A stretch of DNA of 64,000 nt, from assembly GCF_965140245.1 (NCBI RefSeq), contig NC_134038.1, forward strand, positions 46,992,348 through 47,056,347. The letters run 5' to 3'. The notes under the pieces were generated by a model. That model saw only the letters and a list, made by a program, of their open reading frames with translations, did no database searches and was not told the DNA's origin. This stretch comes from Athene noctua (taxonomy: Eukaryota; Chordata; Aves; Strigiformes; Strigidae). Both the position numbers and the translations under genes were made by a program. Position 1 is the first letter of the stretch; each line of letters opens with the position of its first letter. This document shows, piece after piece, positions 12,201 through 27,200 of this stretch.

Positions 12201-15200
12201 AAGTGTTTTCTCTAAGTTCCCACAGCTCTGTTTAATGACACCATTATTGCCAGGTATTTGCCAGATAATTATGGCAAATGTTGAAGAAACATACTTGACC
12301 TCATCAAGACTGATACAGATTTTTCTTCTCCATTCTCTTTCAGCCTCTCCAGTAGCTCAAGGAGTTTCTTGTATATTCCATAATTTACGTTCTCTCCCCT
12401 TTTTTTTTTTTTTTTTTGTTTTAATAAAGGAAGCAGTATTGCCTCTCTAAACAGCCCCAGGCTGCTTTTAAACTCTTTCTAATAATGGATCTAGAAGTGC
12501 TTCCCTGCTGAACCTGGCAATATTCCCTTAACTATCAATCATGAAAGATTCTTGTGAGCTGCATGAAATACTCCTTCCCTAGGAGCAGGCTGTGGGTAAT
12601 GCATGCTTAACTCCCCCAAATCCCAAACATAGCTCCTATTGTAGATGAATAATCAATATATCCCACAGAATCTATAATCTTCCAGACTAGATTATTTACA
12701 GGGATTGGCAGGATTTAACTGCTGTAGATTCTTTAAAACTGGCTGAATGTAAAACAATACACTTCAAAAAATTCCCAGAGTTCTAATGTTCTTTTTCTAA
12801 TATATCCATTAGCAAATGGTTACTAGAATGTAAATTAATTTCTCTCTTACACACAAAGACACACTCAGCCAGCCATTCCCTTTCTGAATTCTTCTCAAGT
12901 TTGTATCTCTGAACTATTGCAGACACAATGAAAGAGAAAAAAACAAACAAGAGAAACCATGCTTTAAGGATGGCTTGTCTGTGTTATGTATATATAAGCA
13001 GATCTCTGTGCAGCACAGAATGGAGCTGTAAAATCTCAGCCCCGCCCCGCCCCCCCAAGTTGTATGTCAAGATGTGACAGAAGGGCTGGCTTCAAGTTCT
13101 TTGGGTTTGACCTTCCCATCTAGAGAATATGGTAAATAATGACATAAAGCTAGATATTTATCAAATGCAGCAGTTTCTAAATGTGATCACTTACCTTTTT
13201 ATATTGCTTTTTCTCTTGAACAGAACACATTTATACACTTAAAAAGCATTTGCCTGAGGCAGCCTTAGTATTATTCATTGATATTTTATTGTGGCCACTA
13301 CATTATTTCTCTTACTTTTAACTCTGGAACAAACTGCCCTACAACAGCATAGGGATTAGTGGTCCATATTTTCGCCTGTCTTGATTTTGTCACAGCAAAA
13401 ATAAGAAAAATACCTCTTGCCTGTTTCTTTTGCCACAGAAAATGAGATATCCAGCAATCTGTTATGTTGGGACTAGGAATTATGCCTTAGTAAACATGTT
13501 CAATACATGAATTGACTAGCACTTTAGTAGAAAGTTCTTGATTGCATTATATATTCAACCTTGTCATAACATACACCCAGACACAACTGCCATGAAAGTC
13601 AAGGGGAAAGGTACAGGAGAAGGCTGAACTGGGCTCCTGGGAACCAACATGCTTCTACTGTGGCAGAGGAACTCCAGAGCTCCACTTACATTTGATTTGT
13701 ACTAGGGAAACAGGAAAAAAATGTATTCAAAGAAATTAATTCCAGTAAGAGCAGATTAGAAAAAGAAAAATATTTCTTCATTTAGATCACATAGACTATT
13801 CACTTTCTTTAGTATTAAACACAAATAATTTAATCTGTGGCCTTAGAAATTCAAAACAGTTTAAAATTTATTGTTACTTGACAAAAGAGTGGAAAAAGGA
13901 GTGAGAAACACAGTGAACCTATGTCAGTTTCCTGGAAATGAAAAGGAAGGGTTCACCTAGACTTCCAGATTCTTGTCTAGCAGAAGGACAAGGGACAACA
14001 CTCACAAGTTGCATCAAGGGATGTTCCAATCAGATACAAGGACAAAAATTTTCACAGTAAGCATGGCCAGACACTGGAACAGAGGCTGTGGAAATTGCAT
14101 GCCAGGAGACATCCAGAAATCAACCGGTTAAGGTCCTGACTGGTCTGATCTCACTCTGAAGCCCTTTTTCTTGGAGCAAGAGGACATGGTGACTTACAAG
14201 AACCCTTTCCACCCGAGCTGATTCTACGATGGTATCATCCATTCCTAGCAAAGTATTTAAAATCAAACACACTGACAGTGACTTCTTGAGGTCAATAGCA
14301 ATTCTTCTGGTTAACAGAGCACTGATAACTGTTCTCACTATCTTGCATCAACATTCCCTCTTATCACAAAATCCATTAATTGGCATCCTTGTCCAGTTTC
14401 TGCTTACCTGCTTGCTTTGACAGCAAAGTCTAATGGCTGACAAAGTTGATTTTCAATGACAAAACAGTTATTGCACTTTTTTTTTTTTATTTCATGCAAC
14501 TCAGAAGCTCAAGTTCATTTAGTCATTAACCACAAGCAATAATGATTCTTCAACCAGTCTCAGAGTACCTCAGACAAGCTATTAATGAGACTTACTTTGT
14601 GCAAAGGCTTCCTGCACATCTCCTCCCACCCCGGTCAGAGAGTCCTGAGGTGCGTGGGTTGGGGTGGAGCAGGCAGAGGCTGACCTGATGGGCATTGGAA
14701 TCGGTCGACTTATAGTGTGGCTGGGTGAGGAACGTGGGGAGCCTGCCCCTTGGGTCTGCAAAACAATCACAAGGGGTTAAACAGGTCTTTGCAAGACCCT
14801 TGCCTGCTGTCCTTCTCACCCATTCCTCAGCTTAAAGGCATCATGCTGCTTGTAGATCAGTTGGGCAATGTTAATTTTGCTAAAAGAAATATACTGAGGT
14901 CAGCTGTCAGTGGACAGCAATGCTTCCATGTAGAAATAGTAACTGGGAAAATATGAGTCAAGATCTGACTTCCTTTAAGCATGGGAAAATGTCAAGCAGC
15001 TAAATTAAAAAAAACCCAAGTGAATAAACACCAAAGTAGAGACCTTCTCTCTGCCCTCTTCCCTCTCTCATTCCCCTGATTTGCATGCATGTTTGATAAA
15101 ACATAACCCATTCAGGCTGTGAGAAGGGGAAAGATGCTGGCACCAACATGGCTTTCAGCTTGGGCAAGGGACTGAAACAGCCCCTTTCATCAGAGTGCTG

Positions 15201-18200
15201 CCGTGAGAGCTGATCACAGCCCTGCCCTACGCCTCCCCACAGGAGAAGTTCATGGTACATGCAACCTCTCAGTCATATAAAGTCTGACACTTGCAATAAA
15301 TAATATAGCTTTATGCTTTTTATTCGGAGCTAGAGAACTATTTTAAGCTGCTATTAAATCATACACTGTTAAATTGTTCGCTCTACAGGATATACTCAGG
15401 CACTCCCAAAACACTGTGGGGATAGGGCAATATAAATTCCTGCTATGGCTTCAGCTGCTGGAAGTGAAAATGTTTTAACACCAGTCATATAAAATGTCAT
15501 GCCGTTAGCACCTCACAGTTAGTATCACTTAGCTGAAATTCAACCAGACTTTACAAAACAGTCATTTTTACAAACACAGCTGGATGAGTGATACTGAGAG
15601 ACACAGTGCCCTTTTCCATCCACTGCTTCAAACCCCCTGGGAACATGTATCCACGTAAGAAAAAACAAATGCTGGAGCCCACACCAAACTGCACACGGCT
15701 TTTGACTGAAAACCTGTGTTAGGTAGATGGCAAGGATGGAGGGGGCTTGAGTACCGTTAAAAGCGAACTGCAACATCATCCCCCTGGTTGTTTACAGTGA
15801 AAAGTAACCTGAGGGATGGTGTTTCCCTCACCCTGGCTTTATTTTTAGAATTCAGGTGTATTTTTTAACTCTTCCCGCAGCGTTTATGTTGACTCCTGTA
15901 GCGGCTGCCACTGCAGCCCTGATACAATTTGGCAAATAAGTTCTGAAAAAGACAATAGCAGCCCATTGCAAGAGAAGTGCAGCACTGCCCTTGAGATTTT
16001 TACAAATATCTGCCCTGGACATAAATAATATATCAGAATACTAAGCTATTTGTTCTTTTCTCCTATCACCCCTTTCTAAGAGACATTATCACCAGAGAGA
16101 CATCAAGGGCAAATTACGTTTATGAGGAATAAGCCCATTACCGATGGGAGAATGGAGGATTTAATACTTATAATTTCTTTAATGATTGGTTTTAGAACAT
16201 TTAAATGATGAATGAAAGGGAAGTTGAATATATAAAGGCCAGATGCTCTCCTGTTTCTGGAATCATCTGTACCCACTTCAGCAGAAATGCAGATCTCTAG
16301 TCTTCCAGAGGCAGGGCACAGAGTAACTTGGAGATGCTCCAAGGTCCTTAGCGGTTGCACCCCCTGCCCATCAGGCAGGGGATCTGGGATCTACAGCTAT
16401 CTCCTTTCATGAATCTGTGAAAAAAATCTGTGAAAAAATTTCTGGTTCCCAGCTTCTTCTTTTGCTTGCCCTTTTTCACAGCTCTCCTTTGCCTTTGATC
16501 TCTGTTCCAGGGAACACCAACAACAGTGGGAACTTTCAAAGATGAGAAAAAAATGGACAAAATTTGCTTCCTATAGTCAAGTCACATTCAAGGAATGAAC
16601 TTCAGAATAGGCATTTTATTTACTAAAAGTAGCAGATGCCTGCCAGTACTTCTTCTCTGGAATTTTCCCACAGGAGAAATGCAAAAGCTGTTGCACACCA
16701 GTGCTTACCCTTGTGTCTGCTTTGCAGCTATGACTGAGATCTTGTGTTTATGATAAACAGTGCTCTCTTATCTGTAGCTTTCAGCATAGGAACAAACTCT
16801 TTGGGAAGAACAGGGACATGAATATTTGGAGTCCCCTGTCCACTAAAAAACTCTCTTTTTATACTATTTGGGCAGTATCAGACAGAAATTATGAAGAGCA
16901 AGTTGAAAGAGAAGGATATTAGGGAATGCCTGATTTAAGAGAGATGAACACTTTAGTTATATTTTGCTCATCTAGACCCACCTCAGCCCAAGTTTGTCGG
17001 AATGGAGTGCTATCAGGATTGGATTCCAGCTTAGTGGTTATCAGGAGAAATGTGGTTTTCACAGCTAACAGCCTCAAACCTGCTATGATAATCAGTAGTG
17101 ACTTCTTGCTAATCTCAGCAGAGAAAACAAACACCAAATTGCTCCCAAACCTTGGCAGCTCCACCAATTAAGGACTAAGACATGCTGAAAAGGGAGCTAC
17201 TACAGACACCACAGGTATGTGGATGGCTTCAGTTTTTATGTTGTACTTGGTTGCAGCTATTCATGTTCTCATGCCTTCTAGGAAAACTTCTAATGTATTT
17301 TACTTAAGCCACCATCCCTAGTCAACCTGCTATGGATTTTAAGTTAACCCTTGCTAAACCGGAAAAGATTCCTCACTATCAACTGTCATGCATGCTTAGG
17401 ATAAAATGCTTGGAATGAAATTTGGCTTTACAGAAGCTTTAGCCCATTGCTCCCTCTGCCGGAACTGAACTGGGATGACATATGGGGAAAGCCTGTCTCA
17501 CCGCCTCATACAACGACATGGATTAGAAGAACTCATTATCCTTTCTCAAGGAAGGGCAGGAGAGAAAGTTCATAAGCATTAGATGAATTGTCAGACTGCT
17601 CATTCCAACTGAATTCCTCCAGGAAGTAATTTAATCCTGTTTCTCTCAACAGATCATGAAATGGCATAGTGTAATGGGGATCATTTAATGGAAATTGTGA
17701 GAGTAATTCCTTAGCATCATCACCTGGTATTCAGCCAGGCTATTACTATTGGAAGAAACCCCCCTCATAGCTCATATCTCAGCCTGAGAGATATCTCAAC
17801 CTCATATCAGCCTCAAAATGTACTTTCAATTTTACTGTCCAGTGAACATTTTATCTGATACGGAAACTCCTGCCGTGTTGGAAACTTCTCTTTTGTGAAT
17901 GGAAGAACTTTTAATACTGCAGAATCAAAAAAAGACAGCCCTTACATGGAGGTGATGTTTGGTCAGATTTATTTTTTTGTGTGTAACAGATTGATGCTCT
18001 ACAAAAAATAGCCAAAATATTAGTTTTATGAAGGTGAGCATTACCTACAAACTCTGCATGCTCTACCACAAGACAGACCACAACAGACTTGTGACTGTAC
18101 TTCTGCTGATGAAAGCAAGAGGAAGTGTGTTTTGTTAAAAGGAAACACTTTTATCAGACTCATAAATCAGACTGATGTTTGAAAAGGGCTTTTTTTTTAA

Positions 18201-21200
18201 GCCTAATATCTGTCCAAGATCCATTTCAATACTAAAATGCTCCAAAAAAATTAAATCTTCTAAAATTTACCATTAATAATACAAATACTTGCCCCTTTTC
18301 ATCTAGGTTGCAGAAGACATTTAGAAACGTCATTATTTTCCTGAAGACTCACAGGACAGTTATTATCAGTGGCTACTTTAAAAGATGTGCACACAATGCC
18401 CTGACTTTTTCTGGATAAAGTAGGATTTCAAACATCGCCCTGGTCTAGATTAAACTCAGCTACGTTTTTCATAAAGTTCCAAAATTCTCATTACATTTTC
18501 AAAATGTTATCTATGAGAGAAGTGTTCTTCAATTCATATTCTAGATTGGTTTCACTACATTTGGATGGTGGTTTCCATATCTTGCATGTTCTTATTTAGA
18601 GAAGTGAGAAAAAGATTAAGACTCCTAGTAGCCATGACCTCACTTTCTAGGGCTGTGATGTTTACTTGTGAAAATTGCTTCAAGATACTTGAAAATAATG
18701 TGTGAAAGAACTGCAAAATATTAATTTTGGTCAAAAGAACACGCACACATTTCAAGCAAGGGAAGTAAAATAAATCACAGGAACACAATCACATTTAGGA
18801 GTTAGTGAGGCCTCCAAAAAGGAGGTAACTTACTACCTGTTTCAATTCTTCTTCCTAAAGAAAAAGAGGATCAGCACATAAGATTAGCCAGGGTATAGGT
18901 GAAGAACAGAAAACAAAGCCAAATTTGGAGTACAGGGTTAAAGGTACAGTCAAGATAGTTGAAGGTATGTGACCAGGTTATGGTCCCACCTCTGCACACT
19001 TTGAAACACTAAAACAGTGTAAAGTGTGCAGAAAGCGACTACCATTTCCTACCCCAAATTCTCTTTGTCTAGGCAGTGCAATTTACAGCAGGCAGCCCTG
19101 ACTGCTAGTTGTAGCACTGCAACATTTCATAGGTACAGTGAAAAGTATCCTGTCTACTTCCAGCTCCCAAAAATCTGCTGGCTACTAAGTGGGCTCTGCT
19201 GCTCAGGTGCCAACAATACCTGTGGCTGCAGAAGCCTGTGCCTGAAGAGATGCAAATGACATAAGGAGTCAAACTCATCCTTTGATGCAAATACATTGTT
19301 GCTAAATGGATTTCAGTGAAATTCTGCTTTTATCAGAGCCATATCTGACTCAAGTTCCACTAAATTTCCATGCACTCATTTTATGTGGCATGGCCAAAAC
19401 CAAAACACTCTTATGCTATTCAGAGCACTTTTTTCCAGTGTGAATTTTTGTCATCATCTGTCCTGAGGCACATCAGGTAAAATAGGGCTGGACTCTGCAA
19501 ATAAAGACACATTTGCCATTTTATCCTAGTCTGTCTTAAAAATGCACATACTTTTTGATACCTTCATTTTTAACTGAGATCCTTTGTTGAGACACGTTTC
19601 ATCCAATTAACAAGGGTTTGTTTCTGTATTTATGAAAATGACCAACTGTTGTTGGGAAGCATCTCTAAGATCAGTGTTAGATGTGGTTGTCAAATGGCAC
19701 GTCTGACAGAACTAGCAACCGAATGGGCAAAGTTAAAGGAACTAGCAAAGGCAGTTCTGTACTGTTAGCTGGAGCAGTTACTGGAGTGTACAGTGCTGAG
19801 TTGTTTTTCTCAGAGTTAATAGTTAACTTGTTTGACATGTTGGTTTCTTTCTTTTCTTTTTTTTTTTTTTTTGTATTTGATGTCCTCAGTAGAGAAAACT
19901 CTAAAAACACCTGAAACTGGACCACAACATATTTTGTGTTTGGACATTGTTGAATGACCAATCCAGAGACTGCCAGCCTGATATCCAGAGATGTGGCCAA
20001 ATCCTTCTACAAAAGAACAAAACAGGATTGTATTGCATCATGCTGCAGTATTATTTAAAGGACTGTATTAATTCTTCAATAGTTTAGAGCCTGTCTCTGA
20101 TGTTCCATCCACTTAGCAGTAGGTGACAATGATGATGCAGTGTTACTAGAGGAACAATGTCATCTCAGCATCATTTGAAATGCTTATATAGAAAGGCCAA
20201 GGCAAAAAGTAGAAAGGGAAGGAAATCAAGCCATATCTTATAGGTGGAAATAGTCAAGTTCTGCAGAATTCTGTGGTCATATCTCCTCCCTTTCCTCTCT
20301 TGCTTCACTCTGCCTGTTTTCCTTGGTAATATCAGATGAAGTTCCTTACCTTCAGCAGTTTCATGAGGCCTTCTAACTGAACCATAAGCTCCCTCCGGCT
20401 TTCCTGGAGAGCAGACATCCTTTGTTCCAGCTCATCCTTCCTCTGTCTAAGAAACAAGCAGATCTGATCAGAGCTTACCCCTCACAGTGTCAGCAGCTTT
20501 TAACTGCATTGTTTTCCCAGCCAGACTATGAGGTAGATGCCTATAGACTGCAGGAAAGCAAACACACTGTATTAATTCAGCATAGTGCTTAGGAATGGGG
20601 CTACATGAAAGCTAGGGAGTTCCCTCATACTGAGAATATTCATTGGACTGAATATAGTGATTAGGGAAAAGACAGACACTTGACATAGACCCTTTTCTAA
20701 AGAACAAACGAGGTTCAAACAAATTTCTGTTATATCCCTTGTGGGAATGCCTGGCAATTTTTGTCTTTGGATCTCTCTAGTCAATAATCTCACTAGCTGT
20801 CAGGAGAAATTAAAGCCATGCCCTGAAGGACAGGAAATTACAGCAGGGGCACGGAACAGAGTGAGATGTAAGAGAAGCTAAGAGTTCAGAAATTCAGTCA
20901 GAAAACTACAGTGATCTAGTTTCTTTTTTTTTTTTTTTTTTTTTTTTTCCTGAAAGCAAGAGTAAGACTATCACACAGCTGAGATATAACTGCTTGAAAA
21001 TAGCTCTTTGGACTCGGAGTCCAGAGCTGGTCCTGCGACTATGAATACTGAGCCACTCCAAGTGTGACAGCCCGTTTGTGCCCATAGAAATGGGAACAGT
21101 TTTGACTCTGCAGAGCTCCACTGGACAGGACAGGGGTTCAGCACTTGCACATGTTCAAGCACTAAATTGTGAGAGGTCCCCACATAAATACAAAATAAAA

Positions 21201-24200
21201 TTATGGCCTCCTGGAAGCTATGATGTAATTGACAACATTACTGTTGAAAAATACACATATAAAGTATATTTTATATACTACTGTATTACAAATAACATAA
21301 AACCACTGTGAGCCTTGTACTATCTCTAAAATATGACAATTTAATCCTAAATATAAAGAATCAACAAGGCTAAATTTCCTATATTTAGGGAAATATGAAA
21401 CCCTGATTTTGAGCCTTCTCTGTAAGTAAGCAGTTACTGATATAAGCAATATTGATTTCTACACATTTACTCATGTGTGCTCTCACCTATATAACACGAT
21501 CATATAATAACACTGCCAGGTTGTATTTATGCTTCTGGAGGATTAATCTATTTTCTGCTATTTTCTGGGCATGTATGTAAAGGTTGGAAATGCTATGAAC
21601 TGTACAAAGGCAACTGAATTTAAGAAACTGCTAATAAAAATAACATACCCTATCCGTGTAATTCAAAGTGGCAGGTCCTAGCACAGACCTTGCTGGGTTT
21701 TAGATTCATTCTACAGGGAGAGAGCATCTAAGCAGCATGTGATGTACAGACTGCTCCTCTGACTTTTTTCTCCAGTTGTACTCCAGAGCAAGTTCTTGGA
21801 AGTAACGGGCTTTCCAAGCTGCCTTCAAGACAGGACTGGTAATGTGAAGGAATGCTGTGTTCAGAACCTCGTTTCAGCGAGCCTGCAACACTACAGCAGC
21901 TAGTGAAAGACGCTGAGACAGGTACCCACAGCGTAATTTACAGATTCCAGCATTTCTTAATATTATATGAACTAAATTGCCCTACTGCCCTAATTGCTTT
22001 AAGCCCCAAAAATCTATGGGGTAACAGATGTACATCAGTGCTGCTGTTCTGAGTTCTGCTGTTTTACACATGATAAGAACAGCCTTGTGACATCTCACAT
22101 GTCTAGGAATTTGAGGTGGCATCTAAATTCCACAGTATATCAGAAGCCAAACTTCTGCCTTTCTAATGGTGAACATTTTAGAAGGTATGCAAAGCAGTAT
22201 AGACTCACAGATTAAAAGTTATTTTCTGACTCTGACACTGCATGTTAAATCAGAAAAGATATCATAATTGAGGAACTCGGTATCACTGCCTTAGGGACAT
22301 CCTATGTCAGGAAATTCAAATAAGGATATTATGGTTTTAATACGTGTAGCAAAATTGAAAAGAGGGAAAAATTAAGTAGTCAGTCCACTAACACTGCACA
22401 ATCATTTGATTTTTTTTTTAAAGGATAATGAATTTTATTTGTCAACTACATAGAAATCTAATCTCCTAAACCTGCTTAAAATAGACTTCAGGCTTGATGC
22501 ACAGGAGCTACATTATTGGTATATATTATGCAGTGTACACTTTTTCATCACAGTCAGTTTTGTATCTCACAGAACATCACTTGCCTGTATATATCTAGAA
22601 GTAGCTACATACTAAAATCGCTCATAGAAATGAAGAAGCTAATTTGTCTTCAGATTGGAAAGCAAATGTAACTGTTTATGAAACAGGAAAATATTTTAGT
22701 GTGGAAAACTCAATAATAAAACTATACAGTATTTGTAAAGAAAAAAATTAGCACAATTTCTTACAGTAATTTCCTTTGGTTATAAAAATCAGACCACTAA
22801 AATATTACTTGTGTGAGGAGCGGCTAAGCGGCCAAAAATGGTCTTTAGTCTTCTCATGAGAGAATTGCTCTATGCAGGGGGATAAAATTTAATCTAGCAT
22901 TGTTTCACTAAAAAGAAAGTGTTTACAGTCTATACTCTATTCATATGAAGTGTTTTGAATAGTTCTTATTGGATTCTCTGTCTGGCTCTCATAACATGAA
23001 CTTCAGGACTTGCTGGGAGCCTATGGATCTGGACCAATGACAATTGTACTTCTTCAGTGTGATAAACATGGCAATTAGTAAATCCATGTAGAGTAGCTTT
23101 ATTAACATGCAGACACATCCATATCAATGTTTTTAGCTTGGTGGGATAATTGAAGAAATGATCCTCTAAATCTTCAGCTGCTACAGATGACATTACTCCT
23201 CACTTCCCATGTGAGAAGGAGGATCACTCTGCAGCCTGGTTTTGCACTGTGAAGAGAACTGACCTCTCCTTAAGAGTTCAACCCGTGGGGGACATTTCCA
23301 AAAATTAACGCCTAATTCTGGCTGTATTTTCATGTAGCTCTGTATTTATGTTAGCATAAAAGACAAGTCTTTGTAGAAGCATTTGTTCTGACAGAACGAC
23401 ATTTTTCCACATATAATTAATGGCATTTGGACAGGGCTGTGGGGACCTATTCCAAATGACCTAAGGGCTTAACTCTGCAAACACTAATGCACATACTTAA
23501 TTTAATGTAGATGAGTAATATGTGAGATTCCTCATGCATGCTGTTTAAAGCATAAGCTTAATTACTTCTAGGACTACAGCCTGCACCAAAAGTGGAGAAA
23601 AAATACACATTGTGTTATTTACATAAAAAAGCCCCAAAACCATAACCCAGGCTTATCTCTTCTCTTATTGAGAATGACTGGCTGGCCTCAGTCATGGAGC
23701 TGGAGGTTTTACTGCTGTGGACTTACCTCAGGAGCCGGAGCTCTGCAAGGAGAGTGGGATTTTGTTGTGCCTTCTCCGGTGTGGGCTGAGACGCTTGCTC
23801 ATGTTCAAGTCGCAGCCTCTGGATCTCCTGTAGGATTTCTCTTGGGGAGGAAAATAAGCAGACTACAAGTCAGTAATTTTCCACAAAACCAGCCCACTGG
23901 ACATTGCAAGAGGAGAAAAAGTATGATTGTATGTAGCTCTTCATCAGTGCAGATATAATGACTGGGCTCCAACCAACAAAAGAAGCCCTCAGCAACAGGA
24001 GAGGGCTCTGGATATTTTTGAAATAAACTTTTAGGATTTCACCATAAAGAGAAATATTTCTTCAAGACCACCAAAAATCAGGGGTAGACATGAAATAGTT
24101 CTATGATTAATTAAATTGTTCCCCATGAACATTTCAAGCCCCACATGAACTTAAGAAAAATTAAAATAACATATCTATCTGGCCCTTCTTGAGTATCAGA

Positions 24201-27200
24201 GAAAATATTTAGCTCTTAAAAAATACTTTAAGTGTAAGTAGAGATGTGAGAGTGGTCAACAATTCATGGAGAAGCACTTTAATAGGACTTGTTACGACTG
24301 GCTCGCCAGCCCTGGAGTGCTGTCGAAAGACTAATACAAAGCTCCGCAGGAGAAGGTTGAAACCTTTGTGCATTTTGTCTCTCTGCAATGTGCTGGATAG
24401 CAGACGGTCAGAAGGCAGCCTCAAACTATGAAAGACGCATCGAGACTGGAGCTGGTGGCTCATTACACGGTGACAGAAGGCAGTGCAGAGTTTGGAATAG
24501 GAAACCATCTGGTCTGGGCTGGCCTCTATTTTACAGTCCGGCAGTAAAAACAGAGTTCTGCTGCCATACATTTCATGGCATCAGGCAGTCTGATACCCAG
24601 GGCCAGATCCTCTGCTGCTAACAAACAGGCATCGCTCCTTTTTTGGGGCTGGCTGGCCTATTTCTCCTGGATACTCTCTTTCAGTCTCGGTCACATCCGT
24701 ACCTAGTCCCTCATTTGATCAGCAGCCTAACTTGCTGCTAACCTTTCTGCAAACCTTTCCCAGGAAGACGGTGTTCTGGGGAGCTTTAATCATCTTTTTC
24801 ACAAATAAAAGCAGGGGAGCATAACATTACTAGTGTGACTGATCTTTATATCATTTCATGTTATAGTGCTACAGAGGATTCAATTCACAGTTAATCTGGG
24901 TTTGAAACAGGACAGGCTTTTATTTTTTTTTAGCTCTTAACAAACAGCAGATGCAAATAGTAAAGTATCAATGATTATAACATGTCATTGAATAGTACAC
25001 TCATTAAAACACAGGGTGGCTATGCGTTTCAAAGCCTTTGTCATATTCTGTGGACCTTTTAGTGCCCTGTGCTTTATCTCGGGGGAGGTGTATGTGCACG
25101 TATAAGCACATTACACAGAAATAGGTGGTAAAAAATGTTAACAAACAAACAAATATATACAACACATGGGACTGAACAAAACCAGGTACTTTGTGGATGC
25201 TTACCGGTTTTTATTTTCAAGCTCTGCTATCAGCTGCCTTTGTTGCTTGTTTGCATCAATGGTGAAGGAGATATCTGATGCCCCTCTCTGCTGACCCTGC
25301 TGCTGTTGTAAAAACGAGAAGGCTGCATTGAAGGAGGAATAGCCAGCATGTACCCGTGAGATCAACACAGATCTGTTCTGTGAAATCTCCTTTCAGAAAA
25401 TGCAGTACCAGGCTTGCCTACACTAAAAAAAGAGCATCCATGTTGTGCTCATACCAATATGGCTCCATTTCTAGTAAAAGCAGGGTAAGTGCTAGAGTAA
25501 ATAAGACTCAGTGTTTACCATCCTGTCATTCATTGCTTCTTCTAGGACCTTCCTCTGAACCAATCATAAAAGGCAACGGCACTGCTGCAGGCAGTTGCTG
25601 TAATATGGCTCTTAATTTTGATACTACAGACAACTACATACACTGAAGCAAAAACCTGTGTCTCTCTCCAAAAAGAAGGGGATGTGTTTCCAGTGCAGTG
25701 ACGCTTTGTTTTCCTGAAAGTACAGTTTTACTTTTAGTTTGAAAGCTGTACTGAGCTTTTAGTCTGGCTGTGTGGCCAATTTGGCCACGTTTTCCTATAC
25801 ACTCTGATGATATTTCAGAAAAACTCTTTCCCCACTCCTTCTGGTACAGCAGAACCCTTTTTTCCCCAATAAAATGAAGTGGGAATTAAACTATTTCTTA
25901 CCAAACTAGGCAGTGCTCACTACAGCTTCACTGGACTATGCTCTTTTTTCATGTTCATCAGCAATAACCAAATATTGTTTTCCTTGTTCACACTCCTGTA
26001 TTTCAGTATTGTATCAATGACAACGCAGAGCAAGACATTTAAAGTTTCACAGCTATCAAAGATATCCATTTATTTCTAACTCCAACCTGAAAGAATCAAA
26101 CATTAAAAAATACTCTGCTGAGTTACTGCTGTGATCTGAGTGTTTCTCACCGTAAAAGCCCTGTGAAATGTAACTCTGGAGCCCCATTTTATGTGATGCC
26201 AGGCACCTCCTCCTCCAGGAGGTGGACCCTCAAAAGGGATGAAGATACATCTCGGTGCTAACCTTTGTCAGCACTGTCTGTGGGGAAAGGACAGTACGTT
26301 ATGCCTGTAACCATTTATGTTTTTTCTGCTACCAGTACATTTTCCCATTAACACTCCAACCACAGGGAAGCAGAGCAGTGCATAAAGAAGAACTGATACA
26401 CGTCAGTGGATGTCACAACTGATACAGGGGGAACCAGGATCTTTATCCTGGATGCCCAGTGTATTAATCTATTTTGTTCCTTACAAAACAGAACAATCAT
26501 CAGCAAAGCTTTAAGAATTTCCACTGTATACCTAATGTGGTGCCACTCTTGTGCTCGGAGAGGTTTCTGTATACAGAACCTTCTGTCTCTTGTTCAAAGA
26601 ACACAAATGGATGGCAATGAGAAATTCAGTATTTTCCTTCAAAACAGCTCTATTTAAATGTTGTTTCCTAAGTTTCCCCCCATATTATGGACACATGCTA
26701 TAAACAACTGATTTCTACCAGTTTCTATCCAGAGACATTATTAATGGGAAATCTTGTTCCCATAAAGAATTATCATCCTTCAGAAACAAGACCATCACCT
26801 ACAGGTTGCCTTACACTTGAAACACTGTGTGTCATGCCTATGGAAGGGATTCGTTTGGACTGGGCTGGCAGACCAGGAGGATCCTCTCTGCCCCTGCAGC
26901 TGCAGGTAGTGTGAAATCTTCCGTGACAGATGGTTTTCACTTAACCATCATTTATGGTCCCTTGTTCTATCAAATGTGCTGAGATGGAAAAAAAGTAACT
27001 AGGCTGACCTTATTTGTGCCATTTAAGATTTTATATACTTCGATTAGGTTCCTGCTTCATTCTGTCTTATTCCTGAATATAGTTAGTGAGGTTTTAGCCT
27101 GTCATCACCTTCTATCTTGGGATACATAGAGCAGAATAATCATTGCTCTGAAATGAAAATGGGAGCTGGGGCTAATGCAAGGGGTCATTACAGTCATCCT

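Larger units (their letters stand above)
20447..23726 (-). other. DTNA: DTNA intron e11-e12
   Basis: 3.3-kb intron with a T25 tract at 20924-20948 and a fragment resembling an old amniote repeat at about 23459-23525. No coding exon was seen. Confidence 0.92.
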
